Below, piece after piece: positions 10,030-17,957 of a stretch of 64,000 bases of DNA. The DNA is from Pseudomonas benzenivorans (GTDB lineage Bacteria; Pseudomonadota; Gammaproteobacteria; Pseudomonadales; Pseudomonadaceae), in contig NZ_CP137892.1 in the NCBI RefSeq assembly GCF_033547155.1, forward strand, positions 1,674,001 to 1,738,000, given 5' to 3'. The notes beneath the pieces were generated by a model. That model made no database searches. It had not been told where the DNA came from and saw only the letters and a list, made by a program, of their open reading frames with translations. A program made the position numbers and the translations under genes. Within the stretch, counting starts at the first letter, position 1. Every line of letters starts with the position of its first letter.

Positions 10030-10569
10030 ATGAGCGACAAGAAAGCCCAGACCCGCGAGCGCATTCTCTCGGCTGCGGGGGCCGCCCTGTTGCAGCGCGG
10101 CCCCGCGGAGCCCAGCGTCGGCGAGGTGATGGGGGCGGCGGGTCTGACGGTGGGAGGGTTCTACGCCCACTTCGAGAGCAAGGATGCGCTGATGCTGGAG
10201 GCGTTCAAGCAGTTGCTCTGTCAGCGCCAGGACCTGATCGGCCAGATGGACGAGCGCTTGCCCGCGGCCGAGCGGCGGGCGCTGGTGGCGGCGTTCTACC
10301 TCTCGCGCAAGCATCGCGATGCCACCGAGCTGGGTTGTCCGCTGCCGAGTTCGCTGAGCGAGCTGGCGCGTTTGCCGGACGCCTTTCGCGAGGCGCTGGC
10401 CGAACACCTGGAACTGCTGATGGCGAAGCTGGCGGGTGGCCCGGAAGAGGCCAACAGCGTGCTCGCCGATATCGCATTGATGGTCGGGGGGCTGGCGCTG
10501 GCGCGGGCGCTGGGCCCCGGTGAGATGTCCGACCGCGTCCTGCGTGCCGCCAAGGCGGCGATCATTTGA
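10030..10569 (+). CDS. TetR-family transcriptional regulator
   Basis: A 179-residue TetR-type repressor. The N-terminal helix-turn-helix region is TRERILSAAGAALLQRG...SVGEVMGAAGLTVGGFYAHFESKDALMLEAF (about 8-58); the rest is the helical ligand-binding and dimerisation domain. Preceded by GGAG and an AT-rich palindromic operator. It is followed after 11 bases by an alpha/beta hydrolase gene, so it most likely controls itself and that enzyme. The ligand is unknown; the C-terminal pattern (ELGCPLPSSLSELARL) resembles TetR_C_23/AcrR-like regulators in a general way only. Confidence 0.88.
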   Translation: MSDKKAQTRERILSAAGAALLQRGPAEPSVGEVMGAAGLTVGGFYAHFESKDALMLEAFKQLLCQRQDLIGQMDERLPAAERRALVAAFYLSRKHRDATELGCPLPSSLSELARLPDAFREALAEHLELLMAKLAGGPEEANSVLADIALMVGGLALARALGPGEMSDRVLRAAKAAII

Positions 10570-10580
10570 GGAGAAAGGCT

Positions 10581-11423
10581 ATGAGCAGCTTGAACTGGGT
10601 ACGTGGACTCAACGCCACCGTTGGCAGGCTGGCCCCTCGTGCGGTGGCGGGGCGGATGCGTCGGGCCTTCATGACGCCGCGCGACCTGCCGCTACGGGAC
10701 TGGGAGCTGCCGCTGCTGGCCCAGGCCGAGCGGGTGACCTTGCGCTTCGGCCTGTCGGTGCTGCGTTGGGGCAGTGGCCCGGTGGTGTTGCTGATGCATG
10801 GCTGGGAAGGGCGGCCGACCCAGTTCGCCGAGCTGATCAAGGCGCTGGTGGGCGCCGGTTACGCGGTGGTCGCGCTGGATGCGCCGGCCCATGGGCGTTC
10901 ACCGGGGCGCGAGGCGAACGTGGTGCTGTTCGCCCGGGCCATGCTCGAGGCCGCCAGCGAGCTGCCGCCGCTCAAGGCGGTGATCGGCCATTCCATGGGG
11001 GGCGCCAGTGCGCTGCTGGCGACCCAGCTGGGCCTGCGCACCGAGGCGCTGGTGACCATCGCCGCTCCAGGGCGCATCCTCACCATGTTGCGCGGTTTCG
11101 CCCGCTACATGGGGCTGCCGGCCAGGGCGCGGGCGCACTTCGTGCGCCTGGTCGAGGAAAAGGCGGGCATGCCCGCCAGGCAGATCGACGTGGCGCAGTA
11201 TCACCTGGATATGCCCGGCCTGGTGGTGCATGCGGCGGACGATCCGTTGGTGCCCGTCACCGAGGCCGAGGCGATCCACCAGGCCTGGCCCGACAGTCGG
11301 CTGCTGCGCCTGGAGCAGGGCGGGCACCAGCGGGTACTGGGCGATCCGCGGCTGATCGAAGCGACCCTGCACCTGCTCGATAGGATCGGCCAGCCTGCCG
11401 CCGTTGTGCCACTGACGGCTTGA
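10581..11423 (+). CDS. Alpha/beta hydrolase
   Basis: A 280-residue cytoplasmic alpha/beta hydrolase. The oxyanion loop VLLMHGWEGRPTQF (near residues 68-81), the nucleophile elbow GHSMGGAS (Ser about 137) and the C-terminal acid and histidine (VVHAADDPLVP and EQGGHQRVLGD) give a complete catalytic triad. ATG 10581 follows GGAGAAAGG; an upstream ATG at 10566 overlaps the tetR stop and is less likely. Co-transcribed with tetR. The reaction may be on an ester or lactone that also serves as TetR ligand, which is inference from gene pairing only. Confidence 0.85.
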   Translation: MSSLNWVRGLNATVGRLAPRAVAGRMRRAFMTPRDLPLRDWELPLLAQAERVTLRFGLSVLRWGSGPVVLLMHGWEGRPTQFAELIKALVGAGYAVVALDAPAHGRSPGREANVVLFARAMLEAASELPPLKAVIGHSMGGASALLATQLGLRTEALVTIAAPGRILTMLRGFARYMGLPARARAHFVRLVEEKAGMPARQIDVAQYHLDMPGLVVHAADDPLVPVTEAEAIHQAWPDSRLLRLEQGGHQRVLGDPRLIEATLHLLDRIGQPAAVVPLTA

Positions 11424-11596
11424 GTCCGCTGGTCGTGGAGGCGTCGCCTGTGGCTGCCTACGGGCGTCCGGAGTGGGGGAGGTGATGCGGGAGAGGGCGA
11501 TCCGTTGCGGACCCCTGGCTTCCTGGCGCCGAAGGCGCCATGATGCCCGGCCGGCTCGGCCACCGGAAATGGCAGGGCATGCAACGAGGAGCAATC

Positions 11597-11659
11597 ATGA
11601 AGCGGATCGAGGAACTGATGCGCCAGCCGCGCCCCATGGCAGCGGGGCCGGTGCGATGA
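11597..11659 (+). CDS. 20-codon leader ORF coupled to the thioesterase gene
   Basis: ATG 11597 follows a good ribosome site (GAGGAGCAATC) and encodes MKRIEELMRQPRPMAAGPVR before TGA at 11657-11659. The stop overlaps the thioesterase start in an ATGA junction, while the thioesterase ATG itself has no convincing Shine-Dalgarno sequence. This suggests the short ORF feeds ribosomes into the enzyme gene by termination-reinitiation. Whether the 20-residue peptide has a role of its own is unknown. Confidence 0.5.
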   Translation: MKRIEELMRQPRPMAAGPVR

Positions 11660-12105
11660 ACTGGGACCTGGCCAACCCGTTCGTCATCGACATTCGCGTC
11701 GGCGCCGAGGACATCGATGGCCTCGGCCACGCCAATAACGCGGTCTACGTCAGCTGGCTGGAGCGCTGCGCCTGGCGCCATTCGCAGTACCTGGGCCTGG
11801 ATCTGGCCGAGTACCGGCGCCTGGATCGGGCCATGGCCGTGGTGCGCCATGAGGTCGACTACCTGGCCAGCGCCTACGAGGACCAGGAGCTGCAGATGTC
11901 CACCTGGATAGTCGAGTCCGACCAACGCCTGAAGATGGACCGGCGCTTCCAGCTGATCCGCCCGGCCGACGGCGTCACCCTGTTGCGGGCCAGGACCACC
12001 TTCGTCTGCATCGAGCTGTCCAGCGGCAAGCCCAAGCGCATGCCGGCCGAGTTCGTCGAGGGCTACGGGCGCGCACTGCAGCGGCCCTTTCCCCTGGAGC
12101 TCTGA
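11656..12105 (+). CDS. Hotdog-fold acyl-CoA thioesterase (4HBT family)
   Basis: A 149-residue single hotdog domain. The signature EDIDGLGHANNAVYVSWLERCAW (about residues 19-41) matches the 4-hydroxybenzoyl-CoA thioesterase / YbgC-type motif, with the Asp and the GHxNN-xxY region at the active site. It should hydrolyse a short or aromatic acyl-CoA in the cytoplasm; the substrate cannot be read. The start overlaps the stop of a 20-codon leader ORF. A hairpin with a T6 tail ends the transcript before dusC. Confidence 0.82.
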   Translation: MNWDLANPFVIDIRVGAEDIDGLGHANNAVYVSWLERCAWRHSQYLGLDLAEYRRLDRAMAVVRHEVDYLASAYEDQELQMSTWIVESDQRLKMDRRFQLIRPADGVTLLRARTTFVCIELSSGKPKRMPAEFVEGYGRALQRPFPLEL

Positions 12106-12147
12106 CGAGCGGCCGGTGCCGGCACCGTCGAGTCTGTTCATCCACCG

Positions 12148-12179
12148 CGCCACGCCGCGTACACTACGTGGCGTTTTTT
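12148..12179 (+). terminator. Rho-independent terminator between thioesterase gene and dusC
   Basis: CGCCACG (12148-12154) and CGTGGCG (12167-12173) pair around a 12-base loop and are followed by TTTTTT. It ends 13 bases before the dusC start. Confidence 0.7.
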
Positions 12180-12192
12180 CGTGAGTAAGGCT

Positions 12193-13176
12193 ATGCAGAT
12201 TGCCCTGGCGCCCATGGAGGGCCTGGTCGACAACATACTGCGCGATGTGCTGACCCGGGTCGGCGGCATCGACTGGTGCGTGACCGAATTCATCCGTGTC
12301 AGCGACCGGCTGCTGCCGGCGGCGACCTACCGCAAGCTCGCCCCGGAACTGTTCGCCGGCGCGCAGACCCGCACGGGTACGCCGCTGCGGGTGCAGCTGC
12401 TCGGCTCCGACCCGGCCTGCCTGGGGGACAACGCCGCCTTCTCCTGCACCCTGGGTGCGCCGGTGATCGACCTCAATTTCGGCTGCCCGGCCAAGACGGT
12501 GAACAAGTCCCGCGGCGGCGCGGTGCTGCTCAAGGAGCCCGAGCTGCTGCATGCCATCGTCCGCGAGGTGCGCCGCAGCGTGCCGCCGCAGATTCCAGTG
12601 ACGGCGAAGATGCGCCTGGGCTTCGACCACAAGGAGTACGCCCTGGACTGTGCCCGCGCCCTGGCCGAGGGCGGTGCCGCGCAGCTCGTGGTGCATGCGC
12701 GGACCAAGGTCGAGGGCTACAAGCCGCCGGCCCACTGGGAGTGGGTGGCGCGGGTGCAGGAAGCGGTGGCGGTGCCGGTGTTCGCCAACGGCGAGGTGTG
12801 GACCCTGGGCGACTGGCGCCGCTGCCGCGAGGTCAGCGGGGTCGAGGACATCATGCTCGGCCGCGGCCTGGTGGCGCGGCCGGACCTGGCCCGGCAGATC
12901 GCCGCGGCGCGAGCCGGGCAGGCCGTCGCCGAGATGACCTGGGCCGAGCTGCAGCCCCTGCTCGCCGATTTCTGGCTGCAGGCCCGGCGCAAGCTGTCGC
13001 CGCGCTATGCGCCGGGGCGCCTCAAGCAGTGGCTGGCCATGCTGACCCGCAGCTACCCCCAGGCGGTCGAACTGTTCGGCCTGCTGCGCCGGGAGAACGA
13101 CTGCGCGCGGCTCGATGCCTTGCTCGGCGTCGAGGTGCCTGAGCCGGCGCCTCGGGAGCAGCTGGCCAGCGCCTGA
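12193..13176 (+). CDS. dusC: tRNA-dihydrouridine synthase C
   Basis: A 327-residue FMN- and NADPH-dependent enzyme that reduces a uridine of tRNA (position 16 in E. coli DusC). The N terminus [20 protein letters not shown] matches the family, so I use ATG 12193 rather than the GTG at 12181. [21 protein letters not shown] motif carries the catalytic cysteine near residue 98; KMRLGF and [17 protein letters not shown], then VFANGEVW and [14 protein letters not shown] form the FMN/phosphate-binding barrel. The C-terminal helical domain (about 245-327) gives the RNA-binding part. The H-A-R-T-K-x-x-G-Y-K-P-P-A pattern is characteristic of DusC rather than DusA/B. Confidence 0.93.
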   Translation: MQIALAPMEGLVDNILRDVLTRVGGIDWCVTEFIRVSDRLLPAATYRKLAPELFAGAQTRTGTPLRVQLLGSDPACLGDNAAFSCTLGAPVIDLNFGCPAKTVNKSRGGAVLLKEPELLHAIVREVRRSVPPQIPVTAKMRLGFDHKEYALDCARALAEGGAAQLVVHARTKVEGYKPPAHWEWVARVQEAVAVPVFANGEVWTLGDWRRCREVSGVEDIMLGRGLVARPDLARQIAAARAGQAVAEMTWAELQPLLADFWLQARRKLSPRYAPGRLKQWLAMLTRSYPQAVELFGLLRRENDCARLDALLGVEVPEPAPREQLASA

Positions 13177-13179
13177 GCC

Positions 13180-13926
13180 TCAGCGTCCGCCGGCGACATC
13201 CAGCAGCGCGCCGCTGGTGTAGGAGGCCTGCTCGCCGGCCAGCCAGAGGATCGCCTCGGCCACTTCCTCGGCCAGGCCGCCGCGGCCCATGGGCACGCTC
13301 CGGCTGACCCGCGCCACCCGTCCCGGCTCGCCGCCGCAGGCGTGGATCTCGGTGTCGATCACCCCGGGGCGCACGGCGTTGACGCGGATGCCTTCGCCGG
13401 CCACCTCCTTGGCCAGACCCAGGGTCAGGCTGTCGATGGCGCCCTTGGCTGCTGCGTAGTCGATGTACTCGTCGGGGGCGCCGAGGCGCGCGGCTACCGA
13501 CGACAGGTTGACGATGGCGCCGCCACGGCCGCCGTGGCGGGTCGACATGCGTTTGACCGCCTCGCGGGCGCAGTAGAAGCTGCCGAACACGTTGGCGGCG
13601 AACACCCGCTGCAGGCGCGCGCCGTCCATCTGTTCCAGGCGCATCTGCGTTTCCAGCATGCCGGCGTTGTTGACCAGCACGTCGAGTCGGCCGAACCGGC
13701 GGTCGAGTTCGGCGAACAGCGTCGTCACCTGCGCCTCGTCGGCCACGTCGGCCTGCACGGCGATGGCCTGCCCGCCGGCCGCGACTATCTCGGCGGCCAG
13801 GGCCTCGGCGGCGTCGCGCCGCTGACGGTAGTTCAGGCACAGGGCATAGCCGCGCTCGGCGGCCAGGCGGGCGGTAGCGGCGCCGATGCCGCGCGCGGCC
13901 CCGGTAATCAGCATGACTCGTTCCAC
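13180..13926 (-). CDS. SDR-family oxidoreductase (glucose 1-dehydrogenase-like)
   Basis: A 248-residue classical short-chain dehydrogenase. The cofactor loop is TGAARGIG (near 7-14), NNAG follows in VLVNNAGMLE, and the catalytic Ser-Tyr-Lys is seen in NLSSVAARLGAPDEYIDYAAAKGAID. The absence of an acidic residue after beta-2 and the NYRQRRD segment suggests NADP(H) preference. The start is GTG 13926, eight bases after GAGGAG; a longer frame upstream has no ribosome site. It ends three bases past the dusC stop on the other strand and diverges from the hsp20 gene. Substrate unknown. Confidence 0.85.
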   Translation of the reverse strand: MERVMLITGAARGIGAATARLAAERGYALCLNYRQRRDAAEALAAEIVAAGGQAIAVQADVADEAQVTTLFAELDRRFGRLDVLVNNAGMLETQMRLEQMDGARLQRVFAANVFGSFYCAREAVKRMSTRHGGRGGAIVNLSSVAARLGAPDEYIDYAAAKGAIDSLTLGLAKEVAGEGIRVNAVRPGVIDTEIHACGGEPGRVARVSRSVPMGRGGLAEEVAEAILWLAGEQASYTSGALLDVAGGR

Positions 13927-13953
13927 CGGTTTTTCTCCTCGGTCTGCCTGGGG

Positions 13954-13981
13954 GTTGAAATCCTTTCGCTCAACCACATCT
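13954..13981 (+). promoter_or_regulatory. Sigma-32 (heat-shock) type promoter of hsp20
   Basis: GTTGAAA at 13954-13960, a 13-base spacer and CCACATCT at 13974-13981 match the sigma-32 consensus (CTTGAAA and CCCCATnT) closely, 68 bases before the hsp20 start codon. Transcription would start near 13988. Confidence 0.65.
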
Positions 13982-13984
13982 TCT

Positions 13985-14048
13985 TTCTTGCGGGGCGCCG
14001 AAGTCGGGCTCCGCGTCGAATCACTCGCTGTTATTCAGGAGATTATCC
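13985..14048 (+). promoter_or_regulatory. ROSE-like RNA thermometer in the hsp20 5' leader
   Basis: The leader folds into an upstream GC-rich hairpin (CGGGGC / GCTCCG, about 13990-14014) and a 3' hairpin in which ACTCGCTG (14023-14030) pairs with the Shine-Dalgarno CAGGAG (14036-14041) across a short loop, leaving a bulged G opposite the SD. This TCGCT-type anti-SD with a bulged G is the hallmark of ROSE elements, which mask the ribosome site of ibpA-class small heat-shock genes at low temperature. Confidence 0.6.
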
Positions 14049-14495
14049 ATGAGCACTGCATTTTCCATGACCCCGCTGTTCCGCCAGTCCATCGGCTTCG
14101 ACCGCTTCAACGACCTGTTCGAGTCGGCCATGCGCAACGAGTCGGGCAGCAGCTATCCGCCGTACAACGTCGAGAAGCATGCCGAGGACGAGTACCGCAT
14201 CGTCATCGCCGCGGCCGGCTTCCATGAGGAAGACCTCGACCTGCAGGTCGAGCGTGGCGTACTGACCGTCACCGGCGGGCGGCGCGAGCAGGACACCGAC
14301 GGCATCACCTACCTGTACCAGGGCATCGCCCGGCGTGCCTTCAAGTTGTCGTTCCGCCTGGCCGATCATATCGAGGTCAAGGCTGCCAACCTGGTCAACG
14401 GCCTGTTGAACATCGACTTGGTGCGCATCGTTCCGGAAGAGGCCAAGGCCAAGCGCATCCCCATCAATGGCGCGCGGCCGGCGTTGGACAGCTAA
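14049..14495 (+). CDS. ibpA: Small heat-shock protein, Hsp20/IbpA family
   Basis: A 148-residue ATP-independent chaperone that binds unfolding proteins. The N-terminal arm is MSTAFSMTPLFRQSIGFDRFNDLFESA; the alpha-crystallin domain runs from about 37 to 128 (YPPYNVEKHAEDEYRIVIAAAGF... and the conserved AFKLSFRLADHIEVKAANLVNGLLNIDL); the C-terminal extension has the I-x-I-type anchor IPI. These are typical of IbpA in Pseudomonas. Regulation appears double: a sigma-32 promoter and a ROSE-type leader. A hairpin terminator follows. Confidence 0.93.
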   Translation: MSTAFSMTPLFRQSIGFDRFNDLFESAMRNESGSSYPPYNVEKHAEDEYRIVIAAAGFHEEDLDLQVERGVLTVTGGRREQDTDGITYLYQGIARRAFKLSFRLADHIEVKAANLVNGLLNIDLVRIVPEEAKAKRIPINGARPALDS

Positions 14496-14517
14496 GCGCC
14501 TCTCGTTGTGCTGCGCA

Positions 14518-14550
14518 GGGCGCCCTCACCGTCGGAGAGGGCGCCCTCGT
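14518..14550. terminator. Terminator hairpin between hsp20 and the GGDEF-EAL gene
   Basis: GGGCGCCCTC (14518-14527) and GAGGGCGCCC (14537-14546) form a perfect 10-bp stem with a 9-base loop, then TCGTGGTTTT. It lies between convergent genes and may serve both. Confidence 0.65.
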
Positions 14551-14555
14551 GGTTT

Positions 14556-17500
14556 TCAGCGCCGGGGCGGGCGCTGGGCCGAATGCGCCAGCAGGGCGCG
14601 GAACTCCGCCAGCGGCAGTGGTCTGCTGAACAGGTAGCCTTGGTACAGGTGGCAGCCCTGCTGTTCGAGCAGGTCCAGCTGCTCCTGCTGTTCGACCCCT
14701 TCGGCGATCAGCGTCAGGCCCAGGCTGCGCGCCATGGCGGCGATGGCACGAATGATTTCCGCATCGTTGGGGTCGTGGGTGGCATCGCGGACGAAGGATT
14801 GGTCGATCTTCAGTACGTCCACCGGCAGGCGCTTGAGGTAGGTCAGCGAACTGTAGCCGGTGCCGAAGTCGTCCATGGCGAAGCTGACGCCGAGGCGCTG
14901 CAGCCGTTTCATCTTGGCGATGGTGTCCTCGATATTCTCGATGACGATGCCTTCGGTGATTTCCAGCTTGAGCATGGCGCGCGGTAAGGCGCTGTTGCGC
15001 AGGCTGTTCTCCACGCGGTCGCCGAAGTCGTTCTGGCGGAATTGTCGCGGGCTGATGTTCACGCACAGGGTGAAGGTCTCGGCTGCGATCAGCCCTTCCT
15101 CGAGCAGTTGTGCGCAGGCATGGCAGGCCTCGGCAATGACCCAGTTGCCGACGTCGAGGATCAGGCCGCTGTCTTCCAGTACGTGAATGAACAGGGCCGG
15201 GGACTGCGGCCCTAGGCTCGGATGAATCCAGCGCAACAGCACCTCGGCGCCAATCACCCGGCCGTCGCGGGCGTCCACCTGGGGTTGGAAGTACAGCTCG
15301 AACTCGCCGCGGGCCAAGGCCAGGCGCAGGTCGTTTTCCAGGCGCAGGCGTTCGCTGGCGGCCTGCTGCATGGTGCTGCGGAACAGCTGGATGGCGTTGC
15401 GTCCGGCGTCCTTGGCACGGTACAGGGCGATGTCCGCGCGCTTGAGCAGATCGGCGGGGGTGTCGCCATGGTCGGGGATCAGGGCGATGCCGATGCTCGG
15501 GGTGACCTGCAGGCGGTGGCCATCCAGGCGCATGGGTTCGGCCAGCAAGCGGCGCAACTTGTCCGCCAGTGTGCGAGCCTGGCGAGTCACGCTCGAACGC
15601 GGGCCCTCCAGGCCGCTGAGCAGCACCACGAACTCGTCGCCGCCCAGGCGCGCCACGGTATCTTCCTGGCGCACGCTGGCCTCCAGGCGCGCGGTAACCA
15701 GCTTGAGCACCGCGTCGCCCACCGGATGGCCGAGGGAGTCGTTGATGTGCTTGAAGTGATCCAGGTCGAGAAACAGCAGGGCGCCGCGCAGCTGATGGCG
15801 TTTGAGCAGGGCGATCTGCTGGGTCAGGCGGTCCATCAGCAGGGCGCGGTTGGGCAGGTTGGTCAGGGAGTCGTGATAGGCCAGGTGCTGGATCTGCGCC
15901 TGGGCCTCCTTCAGTTGGCTGATGTCGCGGGCGGTCAGCAGCAGGCAGGGGGTGTCGTCGAGCATGATCGGCTCCACCGAGACCTCCACCGTCTTGACCT
16001 GGCCGCTACGGTGCCGGCCGAGCATCTCGCGGTGCAGCACGCGGCCCTCGCGCTGCAGCGCTTCGAGCAGCTCCTGGCGCTGTCTGGGCTCGGCCCAGAT
16101 GTTCAGCTCCAGCGCACTGCGGCCGATGACTTCTGCCGAGCTGTAGCCGGTGAGGCGGGTGAAGCCCTCGTTGACCTCGATATAACGGGCCGTGTCGCGC
16201 TCGGTGATGGTGATGGCGTCGGGGCTGGAGTGGAAGGCCTTGGCGAACTTCTCCTGACTGGCCTTGAGCGCGGCCTCGGCCTGTTGATGCTCGGTGATGT
16301 CGCGGAAGGTGCTGGCGATGCAGAGTTGGCGGTCGACGCGGATGAAGCGGCTGGAAACCACGCAGTTGAGGGTCGTTCCGGCGCGGGTGCGAAAGCGGGC
16401 GATCTCGTTGCTCAGGCCCTGGTCGCGGGTCAGCTGCTCGAACAGGCGGCGGCGTTGCTCGAGGTCGTGCCAGAAGCCGACGTCGGTGGCGCAGCGCCCG
16501 ACTATCTGTTCGGCTGGCCAGCCGAAGGTTTCGCTGAAGCTGGGGTTGACCTCGATGAACACGCCGTCGCGGATGCGTGAGACGCAGATGGGGTCGGGGC
16601 TGCTCTGGAACAGGGTGGCGAACTTCTCCTCCGAGGCGGCCAGGTGCTGTTCGCGCCGGACCCGTTCGCTGATGTCCGTCAGCACCCCGGCCATGCGCAG
16701 GGGGTGGCCCTGGTCGTTGCGGTAGAGCTTGGCCGTGCTTTCCACGTAGTGCAGGCTGCCGTCGGGGTGCCGCACTCGATAGGTCAGCTGGTATTCGCTG
16801 TTGGCGCCTTCGAGCAGTTGGCCGTAGGCCTGGCGCATGGCCTGACGATCCTCCTGCGGCACGCAACCGAAGCATGGCTGGAATGTACCTTGGTAGGGTT
16901 CTGCGGGCAGCCCATGGAGGGCGGCCGCGCGCGCCGAGCCATAGAAGATGCCGCTGGGAATGTGCCAGTCCCAGGTGCCGAGGTCCGCCGAGTCGAGCGC
17001 CAGGTTCAGCCGTTCCTGGCTGTCCTTCAGGGCCTGCTCCTGCGCCCTCTGCCGAGTGATGTCACGGACCGTCAGCACCAGGCAGGCGACGCCGTCGAGC
17101 TCGATTTCGCCGCCGTGAATCAGGTTGTCGGTGATCTGTCCGTCGCGGCTGGCCAGGCGCGTCTCGACCGGCTGGAGGCTGCCGTCGTCCTGCAAGGCGT
17201 CGAGAAGCCGCTGGCGGTCCTCGGGCTGCAGCCAGAGCCCCAGGGCCAGAGACGTGCGGCCCACGGCCTCGCTCTTGCTCCAGCCGAACTGGCGTTCGAA
17301 GCTGGCATTGATCTCGATGAAGCGGCCACTGGCCTTCTCGGTGATCACCACCGTGTCGGGGGTGTTGTGGAAGGCCTTGGCGAACTTGTCCTCGCCGCGG
17401 TTCTGGTCTTGGCGGCGTGCGTGCTGTTCGCCGATCTCGCGGATGACGCCCGTTCCGTGCGGGTTGCCGTGGTCGTCCCGGTGCAGACGGCCACTGACCT

Positions 17501-17861
17501 CCAGCCAGTGCAGGCTGCCATCCGGCCAGCGAATGCGATGGTGGACGGGGTGGGGGGTCGGGCGACCATCGAGCATCCGGTGGAGCCGCTGCAGCACCTC
17601 GTCGCGGTCTTCCGGCAGGATTTGCCCGAGGTAGTCGATCGGGGGGCGCTCCAGGCCGTCGGGCTGCAGGCCGAACAGCGCCTCGGCGCCAGGGGACCAG
17701 CTGATCCGGTCGGCGTGCATGTCCCAGTGCCAGGCCGCGAGGCGGGCGCCGTTCAGCGCCTCGAGCAGGCGCGGACTATCCTGGATGGCCTGCTCTGCTT
17801 CGGCCGCGTCATATAGAGAAGCGCTCGGCAGGGGCGGGAGGCGGTCACTGCTTCTGGCCAT
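14556..17861 (-). CDS. Five-PAS GGDEF-EAL cyclic-di-GMP enzyme
   Basis: A 1101-residue soluble sensor. Five PAS/PAC units occupy about 30-145, 155-275, 285-400, 410-525 and 535-650; several start with the repeated EKFAKAFHxxPD pattern. The GGDEF domain (about 660-830) has intact GGDEF at 740-744 and an RxxD inhibitory site (RQED, 731-734) exactly five residues before it. The EAL domain (about 845-1090) has EVLLR (873-877, satisfying ExLxR), CVNISPRQF, LKLEITEG, MDDFGTGYSSL, VLKIDQSFV, IAEGVE and YQGYLFSRPLP, so phosphodiesterase residues are all present. Both activities are possible. No membrane segments, so signal sensing is cytoplasmic (redox, gas or ligand via PAS). Confidence 0.93.
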   Translation of the reverse strand: MARSSDRLPPLPSASLYDAAEAEQAIQDSPRLLEALNGARLAAWHWDMHADRISWSPGAEALFGLQPDGLERPPIDYLGQILPEDRDEVLQRLHRMLDGRPTPHPVHHRIRWPDGSLHWLEVSGRLHRDDHGNPHGTGVIREIGEQHARRQDQNRGEDKFAKAFHNTPDTVVITEKASGRFIEINASFERQFGWSKSEAVGRTSLALGLWLQPEDRQRLLDALQDDGSLQPVETRLASRDGQITDNLIHGGEIELDGVACLVLTVRDITRQRAQEQALKDSQERLNLALDSADLGTWDWHIPSGIFYGSARAAALHGLPAEPYQGTFQPCFGCVPQEDRQAMRQAYGQLLEGANSEYQLTYRVRHPDGSLHYVESTAKLYRNDQGHPLRMAGVLTDISERVRREQHLAASEEKFATLFQSSPDPICVSRIRDGVFIEVNPSFSETFGWPAEQIVGRCATDVGFWHDLEQRRRLFEQLTRDQGLSNEIARFRTRAGTTLNCVVSSRFIRVDRQLCIASTFRDITEHQQAEAALKASQEKFAKAFHSSPDAITITERDTARYIEVNEGFTRLTGYSSAEVIGRSALELNIWAEPRQRQELLEALQREGRVLHREMLGRHRSGQVKTVEVSVEPIMLDDTPCLLLTARDISQLKEAQAQIQHLAYHDSLTNLPNRALLMDRLTQQIALLKRHQLRGALLFLDLDHFKHINDSLGHPVGDAVLKLVTARLEASVRQEDTVARLGGDEFVVLLSGLEGPRSSVTRQARTLADKLRRLLAEPMRLDGHRLQVTPSIGIALIPDHGDTPADLLKRADIALYRAKDAGRNAIQLFRSTMQQAASERLRLENDLRLALARGEFELYFQPQVDARDGRVIGAEVLLRWIHPSLGPQSPALFIHVLEDSGLILDVGNWVIAEACHACAQLLEEGLIAAETFTLCVNISPRQFRQNDFGDRVENSLRNSALPRAMLKLEITEGIVIENIEDTIAKMKRLQRLGVSFAMDDFGTGYSSLTYLKRLPVDVLKIDQSFVRDATHDPNDAEIIRAIAAMARSLGLTLIAEGVEQQEQLDLLEQQGCHLYQGYLFSRPLPLAEFRALLAHSAQRPPRR

Positions 17862-17957
17862 GGTCGACCCCCTCTGGCGGTGCTGGAGCGGCGAGGCGCC
17901 CGATGCATGGAGCTGGCTGGCACATTATGCGCGGATCGCCGTATGGCGAGCTGCGCG

